DNA from: Microbacterium terrisoli
GTDB lineage: Bacteria; Actinomycetota; Actinomycetes; Actinomycetales; Microbacteriaceae
Length of the DNA: 64,000 bases
NCBI RefSeq assembly: GCF_030866805.1
Contig: NZ_CP133019.1
Coordinates: 3,410,001 to 3,474,000 of the forward strand
Direction: 5' to 3'
A program made the translations under genes and the position numbers. Under the pieces are notes generated by a model. It did no database searches. It was not told the origin of the DNA and saw only the letters and a list, made by a program, of their open reading frames with translations. Shown in pieces: positions 9,168-19,600 of the stretch (positions are counted from its first letter, which is position 1; the number at the start of each line of letters is the position of its first letter).

Positions 9168-9904
9168 ATGGGCGGCGTGACAAGCCGGTTCGCGTCTACG
9201 AGGATGTGCTCACCGAGCTGGTGGAGGTCGACGAGTGGTTGCCGTTCTCGACGATGGATGCCACCGCCTACCGCGATGCCGTGCGCGCGGGCAACTTCCA
9301 CACGATGCGTCAGGCGCCAATGCTCCAGGGTGCGAAGTCCGAGAAAATCCAGCGCCTGACCGATATCGTCACCGAGGCCGAAGCAAACGGTCGGCGCGTG
9401 ATCGTCTTCTCGCAGTACCTGGCCGTGCTGGACGCCGTCACCGCCGCCCTCCCCGGTGCAGTGGTCGGCCCGCTGACCGGAAGCGTTCCTGCCACGAAGC
9501 GACAAGACCTCATCGACCGGTTCTCCGCAGCGCCACAAGGCGCGGTGCTGGTCTCGCAGATCGCTGCCGGTGGCGTCGGGCTCAACATCCAGGCGGCGTC
9601 GGTCGTCGTGATCTGCGAGCCCCAGCTAAAGCCGACGACGGAGTGGCAGGCGATCGCGCGCGCGCATCGCATGGGTCAGCTTCAGTCGGTCCAGGTGCAC
9701 CGCCTGCTGTCGGAGCAGGGTGCTGACCGCCGGGTGACCGAAATCCTGGCAACGAAGAAAGCGCTCTTCCAGGAGTTCGCCGCCATCAGTGAGACCGCGA
9801 ACGAAACACCCGAAGCCGTCGACATCTCGGAAGCAGCACTCGCTCGCGAAATCGTCGCCGACGAGCGGAGACGGTTGCTGGGGGATGTCGAGGCGACCGT
9901 TTAG
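9168..9904 (+). pseudogene. C-terminal remnant of an SNF2-family helicase
   Basis: About 245 codons read as the second RecA-like half of an SNF2 helicase. VIVFSQYLAVLDAVTAAL, VGPLTGSVPATKRQDLIDRF, VLVSQIAAGGVGLNIQAAS, VVVICEPQLKPTTEWQAIAR and AHRMGQLQSVQVHRLL correspond to motifs IV, V and VI. The preceding MDATAYRDAVRAGNFHTMRQ matches the insert that normally sits before this half. The entire ATPase half with the Walker A and DEAH boxes is missing. No start codon or ribosome site is seen; the frame runs without a break back into the lipoprotein gene in another phase. The coding match starts about 10 bases after the lipoprotein stop, so this junction is probably the edge of an insertion or deletion. 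It is unlikely to be functional. Confidence 0.8.
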
Positions 9905-9960
9905 CGGCGTCTGAAACTGCCTTCACCTTCGACTTGGCCTTCGTCGCGGCCTGCGCAGAG

Positions 9961-11049
9961 TCAGCCGTCAGCGCCTTCGTCGATCACCCAAGCGCGACGC
10001 AGCGGGATGGCCTCCCTGACGGCATCTGACATGACGTCGAAGTGCTTCAGCAGGCGGTCGACAACCTCTTCGGCATCCCACACCGCGACCTTCAGACGCT
10101 GCATCTTCACCTTCGCTTCGGCTTGCGAGGTCAGCCCGCCCATCGCCACTAGCAAGCCGTGATCAGCCTGGTGCTGGCTGACCACGCCACCCAGCTGGTC
10201 GAGTACCTCAGAGCCAACCCGCGAGGTCTGTGATTTGACCTGGACGATGATCGTGGGGGCAGAGATGCCCAGAACCCCCGAGCCGGCGATGATATCGACA
10301 CCGCCGTCCGCGCCCTTCGGCTGGACCTTGCACGTCATACCCTCAGCCGTCAAGATTTCTGCGATGAGGCCTTGAAGAGCGTGCCCTGAGTACTGTTCTC
10401 GAATGCGACTCAGGATTCGGTCACGCGAGTAACGGATGATGTCTTGCCCGTCACTCGCGATGGCCTCTTCGGTGTCGACCACGTCCTCATCTGCCTTGAA
10501 CACCGCCAGCGACACGCCCGCACGTGCTCCGGGGTCCGCTTCCGCGCCGTCGAGAATGGCTCCAAGTCGATACGCCGCGTCATTTCGACTGATCTGCACG
10601 ACAGTGCTGAATGCGCCGAGAGAGAAGAGCAAATCCTGGTTGATTACCGTGCGCGCGACATCAGTCCTTTTCCACTCCACACTTCGAACGTGATTGAGCA
10701 CTCCGGCGCCCGAGAGGTATTGGTATCCACCTGTCACTACGCCGAGGGCGAGACGACCCGATCCTTTGAGTGGTAGAACGACAATGTCACCGACTTGGAT
10801 CCGGTTCGCGAAAGCATTGAGCTGTGCCGCGTAATTGCCAACGGAATTGGTGGACTTCCCGGGCATCAACGGCGTCAAGAGAGTCTTCATGCTCGCAAGA
10901 TCCTCCGCCACAGCCAACGTCCCCACCTCATGGAAGTCGACTCCCGTGTACCCGTTGTCAAGCATCCACGCATCGAAGGCGTAGTTCTTCGACCCGCGTA
11001 CCAACCATGCCCGCCGTTCCCTCGCCTTGCTGTCCATGCTGGCCAGCAT
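9961..11049 (-). CDS. Mrr-type restriction endonuclease-like protein
   Basis: A 362-residue protein. Its C-terminal half is an Mrr catalytic domain of the PD-(D/E)xK fold: LQGLIAEILTAEGMTCKVQP, the acidic residue in KGADGGVDIIAG (about 250), the IIVQVKS element (Gln-x-Lys about 270), then LDQLGGVVSQHQADHGLLVA. Mrr proteins cut DNA, often methylated or foreign DNA. The N-terminal half (RRAWLVRGSKNYAFDAW, then IQVGDIVVLPLKGSGRLALGVV) resembles an EVE/PUA-like modified-base reader, but that assignment is tentative. The start at 11049 has GGGAGA about six bases upstream. The usual Mrr N-terminal winged-helix domain is absent here, and a stand-alone winged-helix-like gene is transcribed divergently next door. 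Confidence 0.8.
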   Translation of the reverse strand: MLASMDSKARERRAWLVRGSKNYAFDAWMLDNGYTGVDFHEVGTLAVAEDLASMKTLLTPLMPGKSTNSVGNYAAQLNAFANRIQVGDIVVLPLKGSGRLALGVVTGGYQYLSGAGVLNHVRSVEWKRTDVARTVINQDLLFSLGAFSTVVQISRNDAAYRLGAILDGAEADPGARAGVSLAVFKADEDVVDTEEAIASDGQDIIRYSRDRILSRIREQYSGHALQGLIAEILTAEGMTCKVQPKGADGGVDIIAGSGVLGISAPTIIVQVKSQTSRVGSEVLDQLGGVVSQHQADHGLLVAMGGLTSQAEAKVKMQRLKVAVWDAEEVVDRLLKHFDVMSDAVREAIPLRRAWVIDEGADG

Positions 11050-11183
11050 ATTGCTTCTCCCGAGGCGTCGTTGGCCCCGAGTTGACCCGAGGGCGGCAGT
11101 AACACCCGCACATCACAGAAGACAGTGCTGCTCGTGGACCTATAGGCCATGAATGAAACCGCGAGTGGTGTGCCGGGGATACA

Positions 11184-11194
11184 CGAGACTCTCG
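11184..11194. promoter_or_regulatory. Short palindrome between divergent mrr-like and wHTH genes
   Basis: CGAGACTCTCG is a perfect 5+1+5 palindrome in the 219-base divergent intergenic region. It shares the GAGA/TCTC core with the longer palindrome at 21455-21470 in front of the GHKL-helicase operon. A -10-like TAGGCT lies about ten bases before the start at 11269, consistent with a leaderless or near-leaderless message. Function is inferred from symmetry only. Confidence 0.25.
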
Positions 11195-11268
11195 AAACTC
11201 GCAACTGGAGTCGCGCTGACCTCTCGGCTGTGGCCGTATCGAACGATGATGGCAAGTAGGCTGGCGTT

Positions 11269-11586
11269 ATGTTAGGGAGAGAGACGTTCAAAGCCTTCGT
11301 CGTGGAGGCGCTCCGCTCACTCGGCGGATCCGGTTCGGTTGTTGAAGTCACCAAGTACATTTGGCAGGTTCATGAGAATGACCTGCGGCAATCTGGCGAC
11401 CTGTTCTTCACCTGGCAATATGACGTGCGCTGGGCGGCACAGTACCTTCGCAATCACGGATTCCTGGCTCCTGTTCATGGTGATCGACGCGCGCCCTGGC
11501 GACTGAGCGACGAAGGTTGGCACGTCGATCTCGAGAAACTCCCGTCCAACGTGAAGCGCATGGGCAACATTCCAACGAGGCGGTGA
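11269..11586 (+). CDS. Small winged-helix-like protein (Mrr N-terminal-like)
   Basis: A 105-residue protein with a predicted compact winged-helix pattern: FKAFVVEALRSLGGSGSVVE, VTKYIWQVHENDLRQSGD, YDVRWAAQYLRNHGFLAPVH, then a wing-like APWRLSDEGWHVD. This resembles the N-terminal domain of Mrr endonucleases, which here is missing from the neighbouring Mrr-like protein. It could be a detached DNA-binding subunit, a transcription regulator for the island, or a small stand-alone regulator. No ribosome site is obvious, and a -10-like box lies close to the ATG. I assign the fold with moderate confidence and the function only as a guess. Confidence 0.65.
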   Translation: MLGRETFKAFVVEALRSLGGSGSVVEVTKYIWQVHENDLRQSGDLFFTWQYDVRWAAQYLRNHGFLAPVHGDRRAPWRLSDEGWHVDLEKLPSNVKRMGNIPTRR

Positions 11587-11665
11587 CATACGGCCCCCTC
11601 GCGCACGCTGAAACTGAAGAAGTGGCATACCGTCAGAGCAGACGTCGCCTCGCAGTACAATCGCC

Positions 11666-13453
11666 CTAACCACGCTGCCCGAGCAAACCATCCACGACTG
11701 CGCCGAAGTAGCCGGTGACACCGCCGCCTCCGACCACCAGGGCGCGATCCAGCAGAAGGTTCTGCGATTCGCACGACGTTTCGGGCGCAAGGCAACATGC
11801 ATGACACGCCGCCATGGTGAGCCCATCGATGCTCTGTGCCTCGGTCTCGATACACACAGGGTCATTCGGGCACCACGCTGCCTGCTCAAGCGCGCGCACA
11901 ATCGCTTGAGCGAGCAAATCCGGTTCTCCCTGTCTGACCAGTCCGCCCAGAGTGCCTTCCACGTCGGACGACGTTGTGTAAATGAACACGCCGTAGTCAC
12001 CGTCGGACTCGCAGTAGATCCGCTCGCGAATCGACGACGAGGTGTACCCGCTGCTGAACGCGAGTTCGCGCATGAGGAGATGGGCGAACGTATGCAGAAG
12101 GACGTACTCCGCAGACACGGCGTGGAGCCTCAGACCCAGCACCGATTGATTCTGGTGTCTGAGGAGTACGGCGCCACGTTCTTCCACCGCGGCTTGCTGT
12201 CGCCACCGCATGACCGCATCGGGCGCGAAGCGCAAGAAGATTCCTTCACCGTATCCCTCGACGGCAGGAAGCCACGTCTTCATGTGAGGCTCGACAGCCA
12301 CCGCAGGCACCAGTTTCGCATCGGGCGTGTGACGGCGAAACCCGATGACCGCACGTACGTCTCGAAGACGGTCCACCATGACGATGTCCGAGATGAGCGC
12401 ACCCAGCCCCTCTGCCGCATTGCCTTGCGCGCCGGGCAGCGTCGCTACGCGCGTGTGGAAGTTCTCCACCGGCGCATCACCTGCGATCGCTTTGATGAAT
12501 GCTTCGAACTCGGCCGACTGGAGCCCACTCCGAGTCATCCGCACGCTCGACGGTTGTGCCGACTCAGGACCAGCCGCCAAGAGCACGTCGTCGACCTCCA
12601 CGCCCAAATCACTGGCAATCTCTCGGGCGAGCATCTCCGAAGTCGAAGAGCCCGGCTCCGCGGCACGCAATGCGCCGTAGAAGACATGGCCTTGCACGCT
12701 GTCTCGGAATTCATCAGCGCGGCTCTCAACTGCGGGAATGTCGATGGCGCTCACGATGTCGGAGAAATGGAGGCTGGTCGCGCCTCGCTGCTGCGGGTCC
12801 AACGGTTTGCCGCATTGACCCCATGTCTGTTGCCACGGCTGCGTGCCGTGGCAAGTGATCCCTTCCGCGCGGAACACATCGCGGCGCAGCTCTCCGAGGG
12901 AGCGAGAGTGTCCACAGCGCTCGCATCGCACCCGCAGACTGCTCAGTCCACCGCTGCGGCCCTCGGCGTTTTCGAACCGAAGCTGATCTTCGGCCGTGCA
13001 GTCGCCCTGTGCGTCGCGGTGCATCCAAAACGCCCACGGGACGTCGGCCACGTGGCTCTCCTCCGTGCAGACGGCCACGAAGCGCATCGGTACCAGCCGG
13101 CCGTCACATCCGGCCACGGCACAGTGCGGCACGCCTCCGTTCTCCATCTGACGCTTCCAGTGCACCATCCGCCGGCACGCCTGACAGAACAACCACGCCG
13201 GAAAACGCTCGAATTCAAGAGACGGAACCCTGGAATTGTCAGGATCGTGCGTCGTCGGTGCACCCCACAACTCGTCCACACCGAGCGCGTCCGCCAACCG
13301 CTCCGACGTGATCTGCGTACGCACCTTCGGTGACGGCCAACGGTCCCCAGTAGGGACCATGAACGACTGCCCGAGGATGTCGACCACCGCGCCCGGCCCA
13401 TAGGGCGAAACCGTCTCAGAGGCTCTGATCGTCTTCACCTGCCGCTCAGCCAT
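11666..13453 (-). CDS. drmB: DUF1998-domain protein, DrmB-like (DISARM core)
   Basis: A 595-residue protein with the DrmB pattern. The N-terminal ETVSPYGPGAVVDILGQSF is followed by paired-cysteine zinc motifs (FCQACRRMVHW, VRCERCGHSRSLGEL). The C-terminal DUF1998 domain shows LLHTFAHLLMRELAFSSGY, IYTTSSDVEGTLGGLV and a cysteine cluster (WCPNDPVC, ACHACCLAPETSC). DrmB is a core subunit that works with the DrmA helicase in DISARM anti-phage defence, where the pair gates or loads onto invading DNA. The start at 13453 overlaps the end of the DrmA-like gene by eight bases (ATGGCTGA), so the two are co-translated. It is the last gene of the minus-strand operon. No DrmC-like phospholipase-D gene follows it. 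Confidence 0.85.
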   Translation of the reverse strand: MAERQVKTIRASETVSPYGPGAVVDILGQSFMVPTGDRWPSPKVRTQITSERLADALGVDELWGAPTTHDPDNSRVPSLEFERFPAWLFCQACRRMVHWKRQMENGGVPHCAVAGCDGRLVPMRFVAVCTEESHVADVPWAFWMHRDAQGDCTAEDQLRFENAEGRSGGLSSLRVRCERCGHSRSLGELRRDVFRAEGITCHGTQPWQQTWGQCGKPLDPQQRGATSLHFSDIVSAIDIPAVESRADEFRDSVQGHVFYGALRAAEPGSSTSEMLAREIASDLGVEVDDVLLAAGPESAQPSSVRMTRSGLQSAEFEAFIKAIAGDAPVENFHTRVATLPGAQGNAAEGLGALISDIVMVDRLRDVRAVIGFRRHTPDAKLVPAVAVEPHMKTWLPAVEGYGEGIFLRFAPDAVMRWRQQAAVEERGAVLLRHQNQSVLGLRLHAVSAEYVLLHTFAHLLMRELAFSSGYTSSSIRERIYCESDGDYGVFIYTTSSDVEGTLGGLVRQGEPDLLAQAIVRALEQAAWCPNDPVCIETEAQSIDGLTMAACHACCLAPETSCESQNLLLDRALVVGGGGVTGYFGAVVDGLLGQRG

Positions 13454-16400
13454 TTCGCTCTCCGTTCGCCCGTACCTTCACAACCTTGTCGACATTCCTC
13501 ATCGAATTCATCACCGGCCATCCCCTCCCCGGCGAGGTGAACTGCCGCAGCAGCCGCTCCTGCTCATCCCGCGAGTCATACATGAGAGCCTGGCCGCCCT
13601 TCTGCAGTCGGTCCCGCTGCTCGACCCAATCAAGCACCGCATCGTCGATCTCTTCGGCGACCGCAGCCGCCTCGCGCGCATCCGAAGCGACCACATGTGC
13701 TTTCAACAGCGCGACAGCTTTCTTGACCGACGCTGAGTCCGCGTCGAACAAGGCGGCGTCCGAGTTGCCGGAGAGCCCCACCCCGTGCCGGACGAGGATG
13801 ACCAATGCTGCGCGAAGTGCTCGACGGCGGGCTTGGAACGACCAAGGCGCGACGCTGGACGGCTCGACGAAACGGTAATACGCGTCGTGATAGGCACCGA
13901 ACGATTCGAACACCGACCTGTCGCGAGGCTTCCCCGAACGGAACATCGTCACGACAAGCCCCGGAGTCGCCCCGCGTCCTACCCGGGACGTTGCTTGAAT
14001 GTATTCCGCCGTTGTCTTCGGCTGACCGTTGACGAGCATGAGCCCGAGCCGCCCCACATCGACACCCACCGACATGATGTTCGTGGTGGCGAGCGCGTCA
14101 ATGACTTCCCGCTGATCAGGGCCGAGCGCCAACCGACCGAGCAGTGCCGTCAATTCTGCAGAATCGACGTTTCCGTTCAGCTCATGAACGCCGTCCGATC
14201 CGATCTCACGCGCTCGGCCTTCAACCCTCGCCCTCCGGCTCAGATTGGCAGACACATCGTCGCGCAGAATCGTCACCGTGCGTCCGAGCTCGCGCAGGCT
14301 GTTGTGGTAAACGACAAGCGTCCAATAGGCATCTTTCGCACCGCCCTCGAGCCCGACTGCCACCGGTGCGTCGAGCATCTCTGTCGACAGCTGTCCGACT
14401 GCCCACGACGGCGTGTGTGCCTGGGGCATGATCCCCAGATAGCACCGGCCGGGCGCATCCGGGTCCGGCTCTGAGAAGTGGTTGTCATCGGCGTCGAGTC
14501 CACTGGGCGGAAAGGCCGCGATTCCCTTGCCCATGAGCTCACGGACCTGACGCTCTGACGCACGCGTCGTCGCGGTGGACGCCACGACCTTCGGAGCCGT
14601 CCCTCGCCAACTGAGGAGCCCACCGATGGCCGCCTCATAAACGCCCACGACCGTACCGAGCGGCCCAGACAGAAGATGGAGCTCATCTTGGATGACGAGG
14701 GATGGCTGGTCGACAGAGCTGTTCGTGGCGAACAGCTTCGCGCCCTGCGTGATCCACGCGAGACGGGCGAGTTTGTCGACCGTTGCCACCAGCATGGTCG
14801 GTGGATTGTCGTAGATACCCTCGTCAACGACCTGCACCGGCAACTCGTCGTGGAACGGGCACTCGTCATCTGGACAGAAGAACTCAAAACTCTGTGTGGT
14901 CGCGCGCACCCCGTATGCCCCCTCCTTCGAGGTGCGCCTTTCGGGCATGATCTGCGTCGCACACCAGGGGCAATTGAGCAGCTGGAAGGGGTTCTCCGGC
15001 CGGCCCTGCCCGAGCACTTCACGCATCCTGTCCCTCGCCTGCTTGTACGTTCCCGGCGTGGTCGTATTGCCCAACCACAGCCCGATGGAGAAGGCGGGCG
15101 CTTCGTCCAGCCGTTCGTCGTCTGAGCGCATGAGTTCCAACGCGCAGATCAACGTGGCGGCCCGCTGAAACTGCTGAGCCGTCAGCAGCCTCATCGTGTA
15201 GCGCGTGAGGACGGCCATCCCTCCTCCTCGATGGCCTCGGACGAGTCGACGGCGGATCATCTCGGTGGCGGCGAGACCCAGATATGCTTCGGTCTTTCCA
15301 CCGCCGGTCGGGAACCAGATCAGGTCGACCAGTTCGCGGTCTGGATGCTCATCGTCGACCGTGGATGCGAGTGCGGCAAGGATGAACGCGAGCTGGAACG
15401 GCCGCCATTGCGGTTCGTCCGTGCCGAAGTCGGAGTCCAGTTCGTTGCCGTATCGCGTGGCCGCACCGACCTGGCCACCCTGCCGCAGCATCTGCCACCG
15501 CATCGCCACGTTCGCCATGCGGAATGCGGTGCGGACCTCCTCGTCGCGCTGTAGGACCTCGATCCCCTCTTCGATACGCTCTGCCGCGCGTTGTTGTCGC
15601 GTGATGATCGACGTCGCTATCTCGCGTTCGGCAGCGCTGAACCCCTCGAGCTGTGCCTCTTGAGTTTTGATCCAGTTCCGGTAGTCCTCTGCGACACGGC
15701 CCAAACCGGCGATCAGGTCGCCGCTGGACACGGTATCGTCTGCGAGCCACCTCATCCGGTATGTGTTGCCGTCCCCACCTTTTGCCCGAATCGCACCGAC
15801 CTCGACCTCGGGCAGCACAGCGGTCGTCACGACTGTGGGCGCTTCCCTGGGACTCCACCTGACCGCCACGCCGTGACCGATCGCGTATATCGGCTTGGTG
15901 CGGTAGCGGAATGAGAGCTCGCGATCCTCATCCGAGGCATGCACGTCACTCTGTGGGTAAGGCTCGATGCCCGCGTCGTCGGTGCAAGACATGGATGCCT
16001 GGAACAGACACAGATCCGGATGCTTCTTCGCCTCGCCCGCGCTCACTTCTGCCGCATTGGACAATGAGAAGGTGGTCAGGCGACGCCCGTTGTGCCGCCG
16101 AGACCGCCATGACAAGCGTGCTCGGGTGTCGAGGATGAGTCGGCTGCCCGTGGCAGATACGTCAACGTGCGTCGTGTCTTCCAGCTGCGTGCGACGCCAG
16201 ACGTGGGCAGTGCCCTGTTCGTCGGCCGCGTGATCGTAGACACCCGCCGAGACCGCGACTGTCACTGTGGCGCCGGCGTGCACGAATGAAGTGCCGAATG
16301 ATTGAGGCGCCCAACCGAATGCGCCCGTGATGTTGACACCGAGGTCTTCATCGGCGTCATCATCGGCAGTGACATCCCCGTCTTCGAGAAGCCCCGCGTC

Positions 16401-16679
16401 ATCGGCGAGGATTGCGGCGTCGTCCGCACCATCATCCGACTCTGTCTCGTCGTCTTGATCCGACAGCACGGATCCCGTCACCGCACCCTTCTCGACCGGA
16501 TACAGGGTCCCCACGAGGTAGGCGTATACGGGGTTCTGGTCGAGCAGCTCTTCGCCGCCGAGCCGCGGCCCCAGCCATCTCGCCCGCAACTCCGCGATCA
16601 CAGCATCACGCCCGGCGCGGGGATCTGTGATCCCGCCGCCGTTCGCCGACACTTCTTCAGCGTTCTGCACGTCGGTCAT
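13446..16679 (-). CDS. drmA: DrmA-like superfamily 2 helicase (DISARM core)
   Basis: A 1077-residue helicase. The ATP-binding loop is WFPTGGGKTEAYLGL (about residue 455), with the DExH-type box IQDELHLLSGPLGTVVGVYE (about 663), motif III STATTRASERQ (about 698) and motif VI IQATSRVGRG (about 899). WFPTGGGKTEAYLGL with DELHLL is typical of DISARM DrmA. A cysteine pair (LLNCPWCATQIMP) and FFCPDDECPFHD suggest a zinc site between the motor domains. An acidic low-complexity stretch of Asp, Glu and Ala lies at about 74-112. The start ATG at 16679 has GGAGG at correct spacing and overlaps the TGA of the upstream GHKL-helicase gene by one base (TGATG). An earlier in-frame start (16766) lies inside that gene and is rejected. 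Confidence 0.87.
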   Translation of the reverse strand: MTDVQNAEEVSANGGGITDPRAGRDAVIAELRARWLGPRLGGEELLDQNPVYAYLVGTLYPVEKGAVTGSVLSDQDDETESDDGADDAAILADDAGLLEDGDVTADDDADEDLGVNITGAFGWAPQSFGTSFVHAGATVTVAVSAGVYDHAADEQGTAHVWRRTQLEDTTHVDVSATGSRLILDTRARLSWRSRRHNGRRLTTFSLSNAAEVSAGEAKKHPDLCLFQASMSCTDDAGIEPYPQSDVHASDEDRELSFRYRTKPIYAIGHGVAVRWSPREAPTVVTTAVLPEVEVGAIRAKGGDGNTYRMRWLADDTVSSGDLIAGLGRVAEDYRNWIKTQEAQLEGFSAAEREIATSIITRQQRAAERIEEGIEVLQRDEEVRTAFRMANVAMRWQMLRQGGQVGAATRYGNELDSDFGTDEPQWRPFQLAFILAALASTVDDEHPDRELVDLIWFPTGGGKTEAYLGLAATEMIRRRLVRGHRGGGMAVLTRYTMRLLTAQQFQRAATLICALELMRSDDERLDEAPAFSIGLWLGNTTTPGTYKQARDRMREVLGQGRPENPFQLLNCPWCATQIMPERRTSKEGAYGVRATTQSFEFFCPDDECPFHDELPVQVVDEGIYDNPPTMLVATVDKLARLAWITQGAKLFATNSSVDQPSLVIQDELHLLSGPLGTVVGVYEAAIGGLLSWRGTAPKVVASTATTRASERQVRELMGKGIAAFPPSGLDADDNHFSEPDPDAPGRCYLGIMPQAHTPSWAVGQLSTEMLDAPVAVGLEGGAKDAYWTLVVYHNSLRELGRTVTILRDDVSANLSRRARVEGRAREIGSDGVHELNGNVDSAELTALLGRLALGPDQREVIDALATTNIMSVGVDVGRLGLMLVNGQPKTTAEYIQATSRVGRGATPGLVVTMFRSGKPRDRSVFESFGAYHDAYYRFVEPSSVAPWSFQARRRALRAALVILVRHGVGLSGNSDAALFDADSASVKKAVALLKAHVVASDAREAAAVAEEIDDAVLDWVEQRDRLQKGGQALMYDSRDEQERLLRQFTSPGRGWPVMNSMRNVDKVVKVRANGERNG

Positions 16680-19600
16680 CACTTCCTCCACAGATAGTCG
16701 AACTCGTTGTATGCCAGCTTCTCGCCGAACTGGTCGAAGGTGTCTTCCACGTTGACGATCAGGCATCGATCGGTGCCGCCGTTCTTCGGGCCCCGTAGGC
16801 CACGGCCGACCATCTGCAGGTACCTGTTGGGGCTGAACGTCGGTCGGGCGATGTAGAGCGCGCGCACCATCGGCGCATCGAATCCCTGGGTGAGCAGGTC
16901 ACAGTTGACCAGCACCTGTGCCTCGCCGCTTTTGAACCGCTGGATGACCGCCCGCCGCTGCTGCTTGCGCATGCCTCCGTCGACCGAATCCGCCCTCACG
17001 TCGGCAACTCTCAGTAGCGCTGCTGTCGTGTGCGCCGATGCGACGGATGCTGCGAACACCAGCACCGGCCAATCCGGGTGTTCCTGTAGAAGGTCGTGGA
17101 TGTGGTCGACGACCGACTGCGTGCGCTTGATGTCCTGCCCGATGAAGCCGAGCATCCCCGGCGTCACTTCCTTCATCTTCAAGAATTCCGCGTCCTGATC
17201 TCCGACGCCGAGAGCGATCCCGTCGAGCAGGTCATAGTCCACCTCAGAGAGAACGTGCATGTCACGCAACTGGCCGATCGGGTCATCGGGATCGAGCGAC
17301 TCGAGCCGACGCTCACCGAAGCGCTGGACGAACCTTCGGTTCACCTCTTCGTTACGCCCACGGAAGGGGGTCGCCGTCAGCCCCAGCAGCGGACGATCCG
17401 TTCGAGCTGCAGTGAGCCCGAGTGCACGGAGGATCGTCGTGTAGCTTGCGGCCAATGCCGTGTGGGCCTCGTCGATCACCACCATGCCCGCCTTCGCAAG
17501 CCAGCTGTACTGCGGCTCTTCGAGCCTGCTGCTGAGAGTGGCATCGATCGCGACGACGACTTGAAGGTCTTCATCTGATTCGTCAAGTTCATGGCTCGAC
17601 CAGAAGCGGCTGATGTCCAGCACACGTTCATCGCCCTTCCAACGCCACACGTCACTGAAGGCTTCGATTGCCTGCTCGCAGAGCTCTTCGCTCTGTGCGA
17701 TCCACAGCAGCGGTGAACTCACTTGGCCGGTCTTCATGAGGTCAACGATGGCCTCCACCGTGACGCGCGTCTTGCCCGCGCCCGTGGGCAGGTAAAGCAG
17801 TCCACGCTTCTTCGAAGGGTCATCCGCCGTCGCGAGTTCCGTGATCTTCGCTGCGAGGATTTGCTGGTAGTCGTGCAGAGGGTTCAGCACCAGCTTGCCT
17901 TGCACCTGTGTGACATGTGACGGGCGCGCCTCGCGCCTCCCGGCATAGGCGGTGTCGAACCCGAGCCGCTTCACGTCCCGCTGTGCGGCCGGGCTGCCAT
18001 CCCACGTCGTCGGGACAGGAATACCCGCACGGGCGAGCTCGTGGCGGATCTCGCGCACAGCATCGTGCGCATACACCTGAAGGAACAGCTCCGCCACCTC
18101 GCGGTCTTCGAGTACACCCATCCGAGATTCGACGGCAGGCAACAGCCCATTCGGGAGTGTCCGCCGCAGCACGTCGGCACCGACCAGAATCAACAGCCGC
18201 TTCTCGTCATTCCGCGCGGTCTGAGCCTGCTGGATCAGCTCGCTGCGGTGCAAGTCTTCATCCGCGGCCAGAACCCGGCGAGCATCATCAAGCGTGAGCC
18301 CAAGATCAAGGGCCTTGGATGCCTCGAGCAGCGTGGTTTCGGAGTCGAAGACCGCATCCACCACGATGACCCCGTCGTGTTTGGCCGAGCGCAGCGACCG
18401 CTTGGAGATACCGTTTGCGCTCTGGAGCACTCGCTTCAATGAGGTCGCGCGCGCGATCCGTTGCTTTCTGAGTCCGACACCGACCGACTGTTGCAGGCTT
18501 GGGTAGAGGTCGAGGATCGGCACGGCGGGTTCCAGCCCGACGACCTCGAGAGACTGTTGCAGAGCATCAGCCGCGTGGATGAGTGCCCATCCCTCGACGA
18601 GCTTCCCGTAGTCACCGTCTGTCGGGATGTATGGGACGCCCGCTTCGTCGAGCGCTACCGTCTCCACCGGCTGCGCAGTGACGGCCACTTCTCCTCGCGG
18701 CGAGAGCATCACCATACCGCGGCTGAGGGCCGGGATGCGTGCCGGCAGTGCGAGGTCGGTGCGAGCTGCACACTCTCGGATGAGTTCGGCGAAAACGGAC
18801 GGGGTCTCCACGCCATAACCGTCTCGTTCCAGGAAGGAGCTCAGCAGTTGCGGCGGCACGCCGGCAAGTTCGTTCGGCGCACCGATAGAAAGCCCGACCT
18901 CGGCCGGCACGACCGGCAGGTATGGACCGAACCGCTGCAGCTTGGCCCCGACCGCCTCTGGCACGTCTACCGCACCGCGGGTGCTCAGAACCCGTCCGAA
19001 GTGCCAAACAGACCACCAGGCGAAGCTGAGGATCGGCACGTCTGCATGCCGTGCCCCCACTGAGACCCGCACCATGTCCTCACGCCTACGCATGAGGACA
19101 AGCACACGCCGCGTCCAGTCGATCCGGTCTGATTCGGTGAGATCCTCATCCAGGATGTCGAGCGGCCCGACACCGGTGCCGCTCGGGATGACCACGCGGG
19201 CGCCCGTCACCCCCTTGTCGCGAAGCATCTTGCGTGCCGTCGATTCCATCGCCGAGGAATACATCGGCCACAAAGCATCGAATTCGACCGCGTAATCGTC
19301 AACAGGCCCTGTCACCGCGCCCGCCGCAATCGCCAGTGTCCTATTCGGAATGATGCTCGCGTCCAGGTGCCGTCCCTCCGCCGACCGGACGATCGCACCG
19401 TCGGCCACGACCCGGCCTGCACGTTCCCACCTTCCGGCGGTTGTCGGGACGAAGACATCGATGTGCCTCTGCCGAACAGTCTCGACTGCGAGCTTTCCGA
19501 CCGCGGGGGTCGCCGCCGACACGACGTTCCAGAATCTCTTCCAATCTCGTTCCGTCCACGAATGTGACGCGGCGTGGGCCAGAGCAGTCGCCGTCTCATC

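Noticed and set aside
11801..13333. A 510-codon open frame on the plus strand
   Set aside because: It is antisense to the DrmB-like gene and has no recognisable motif.
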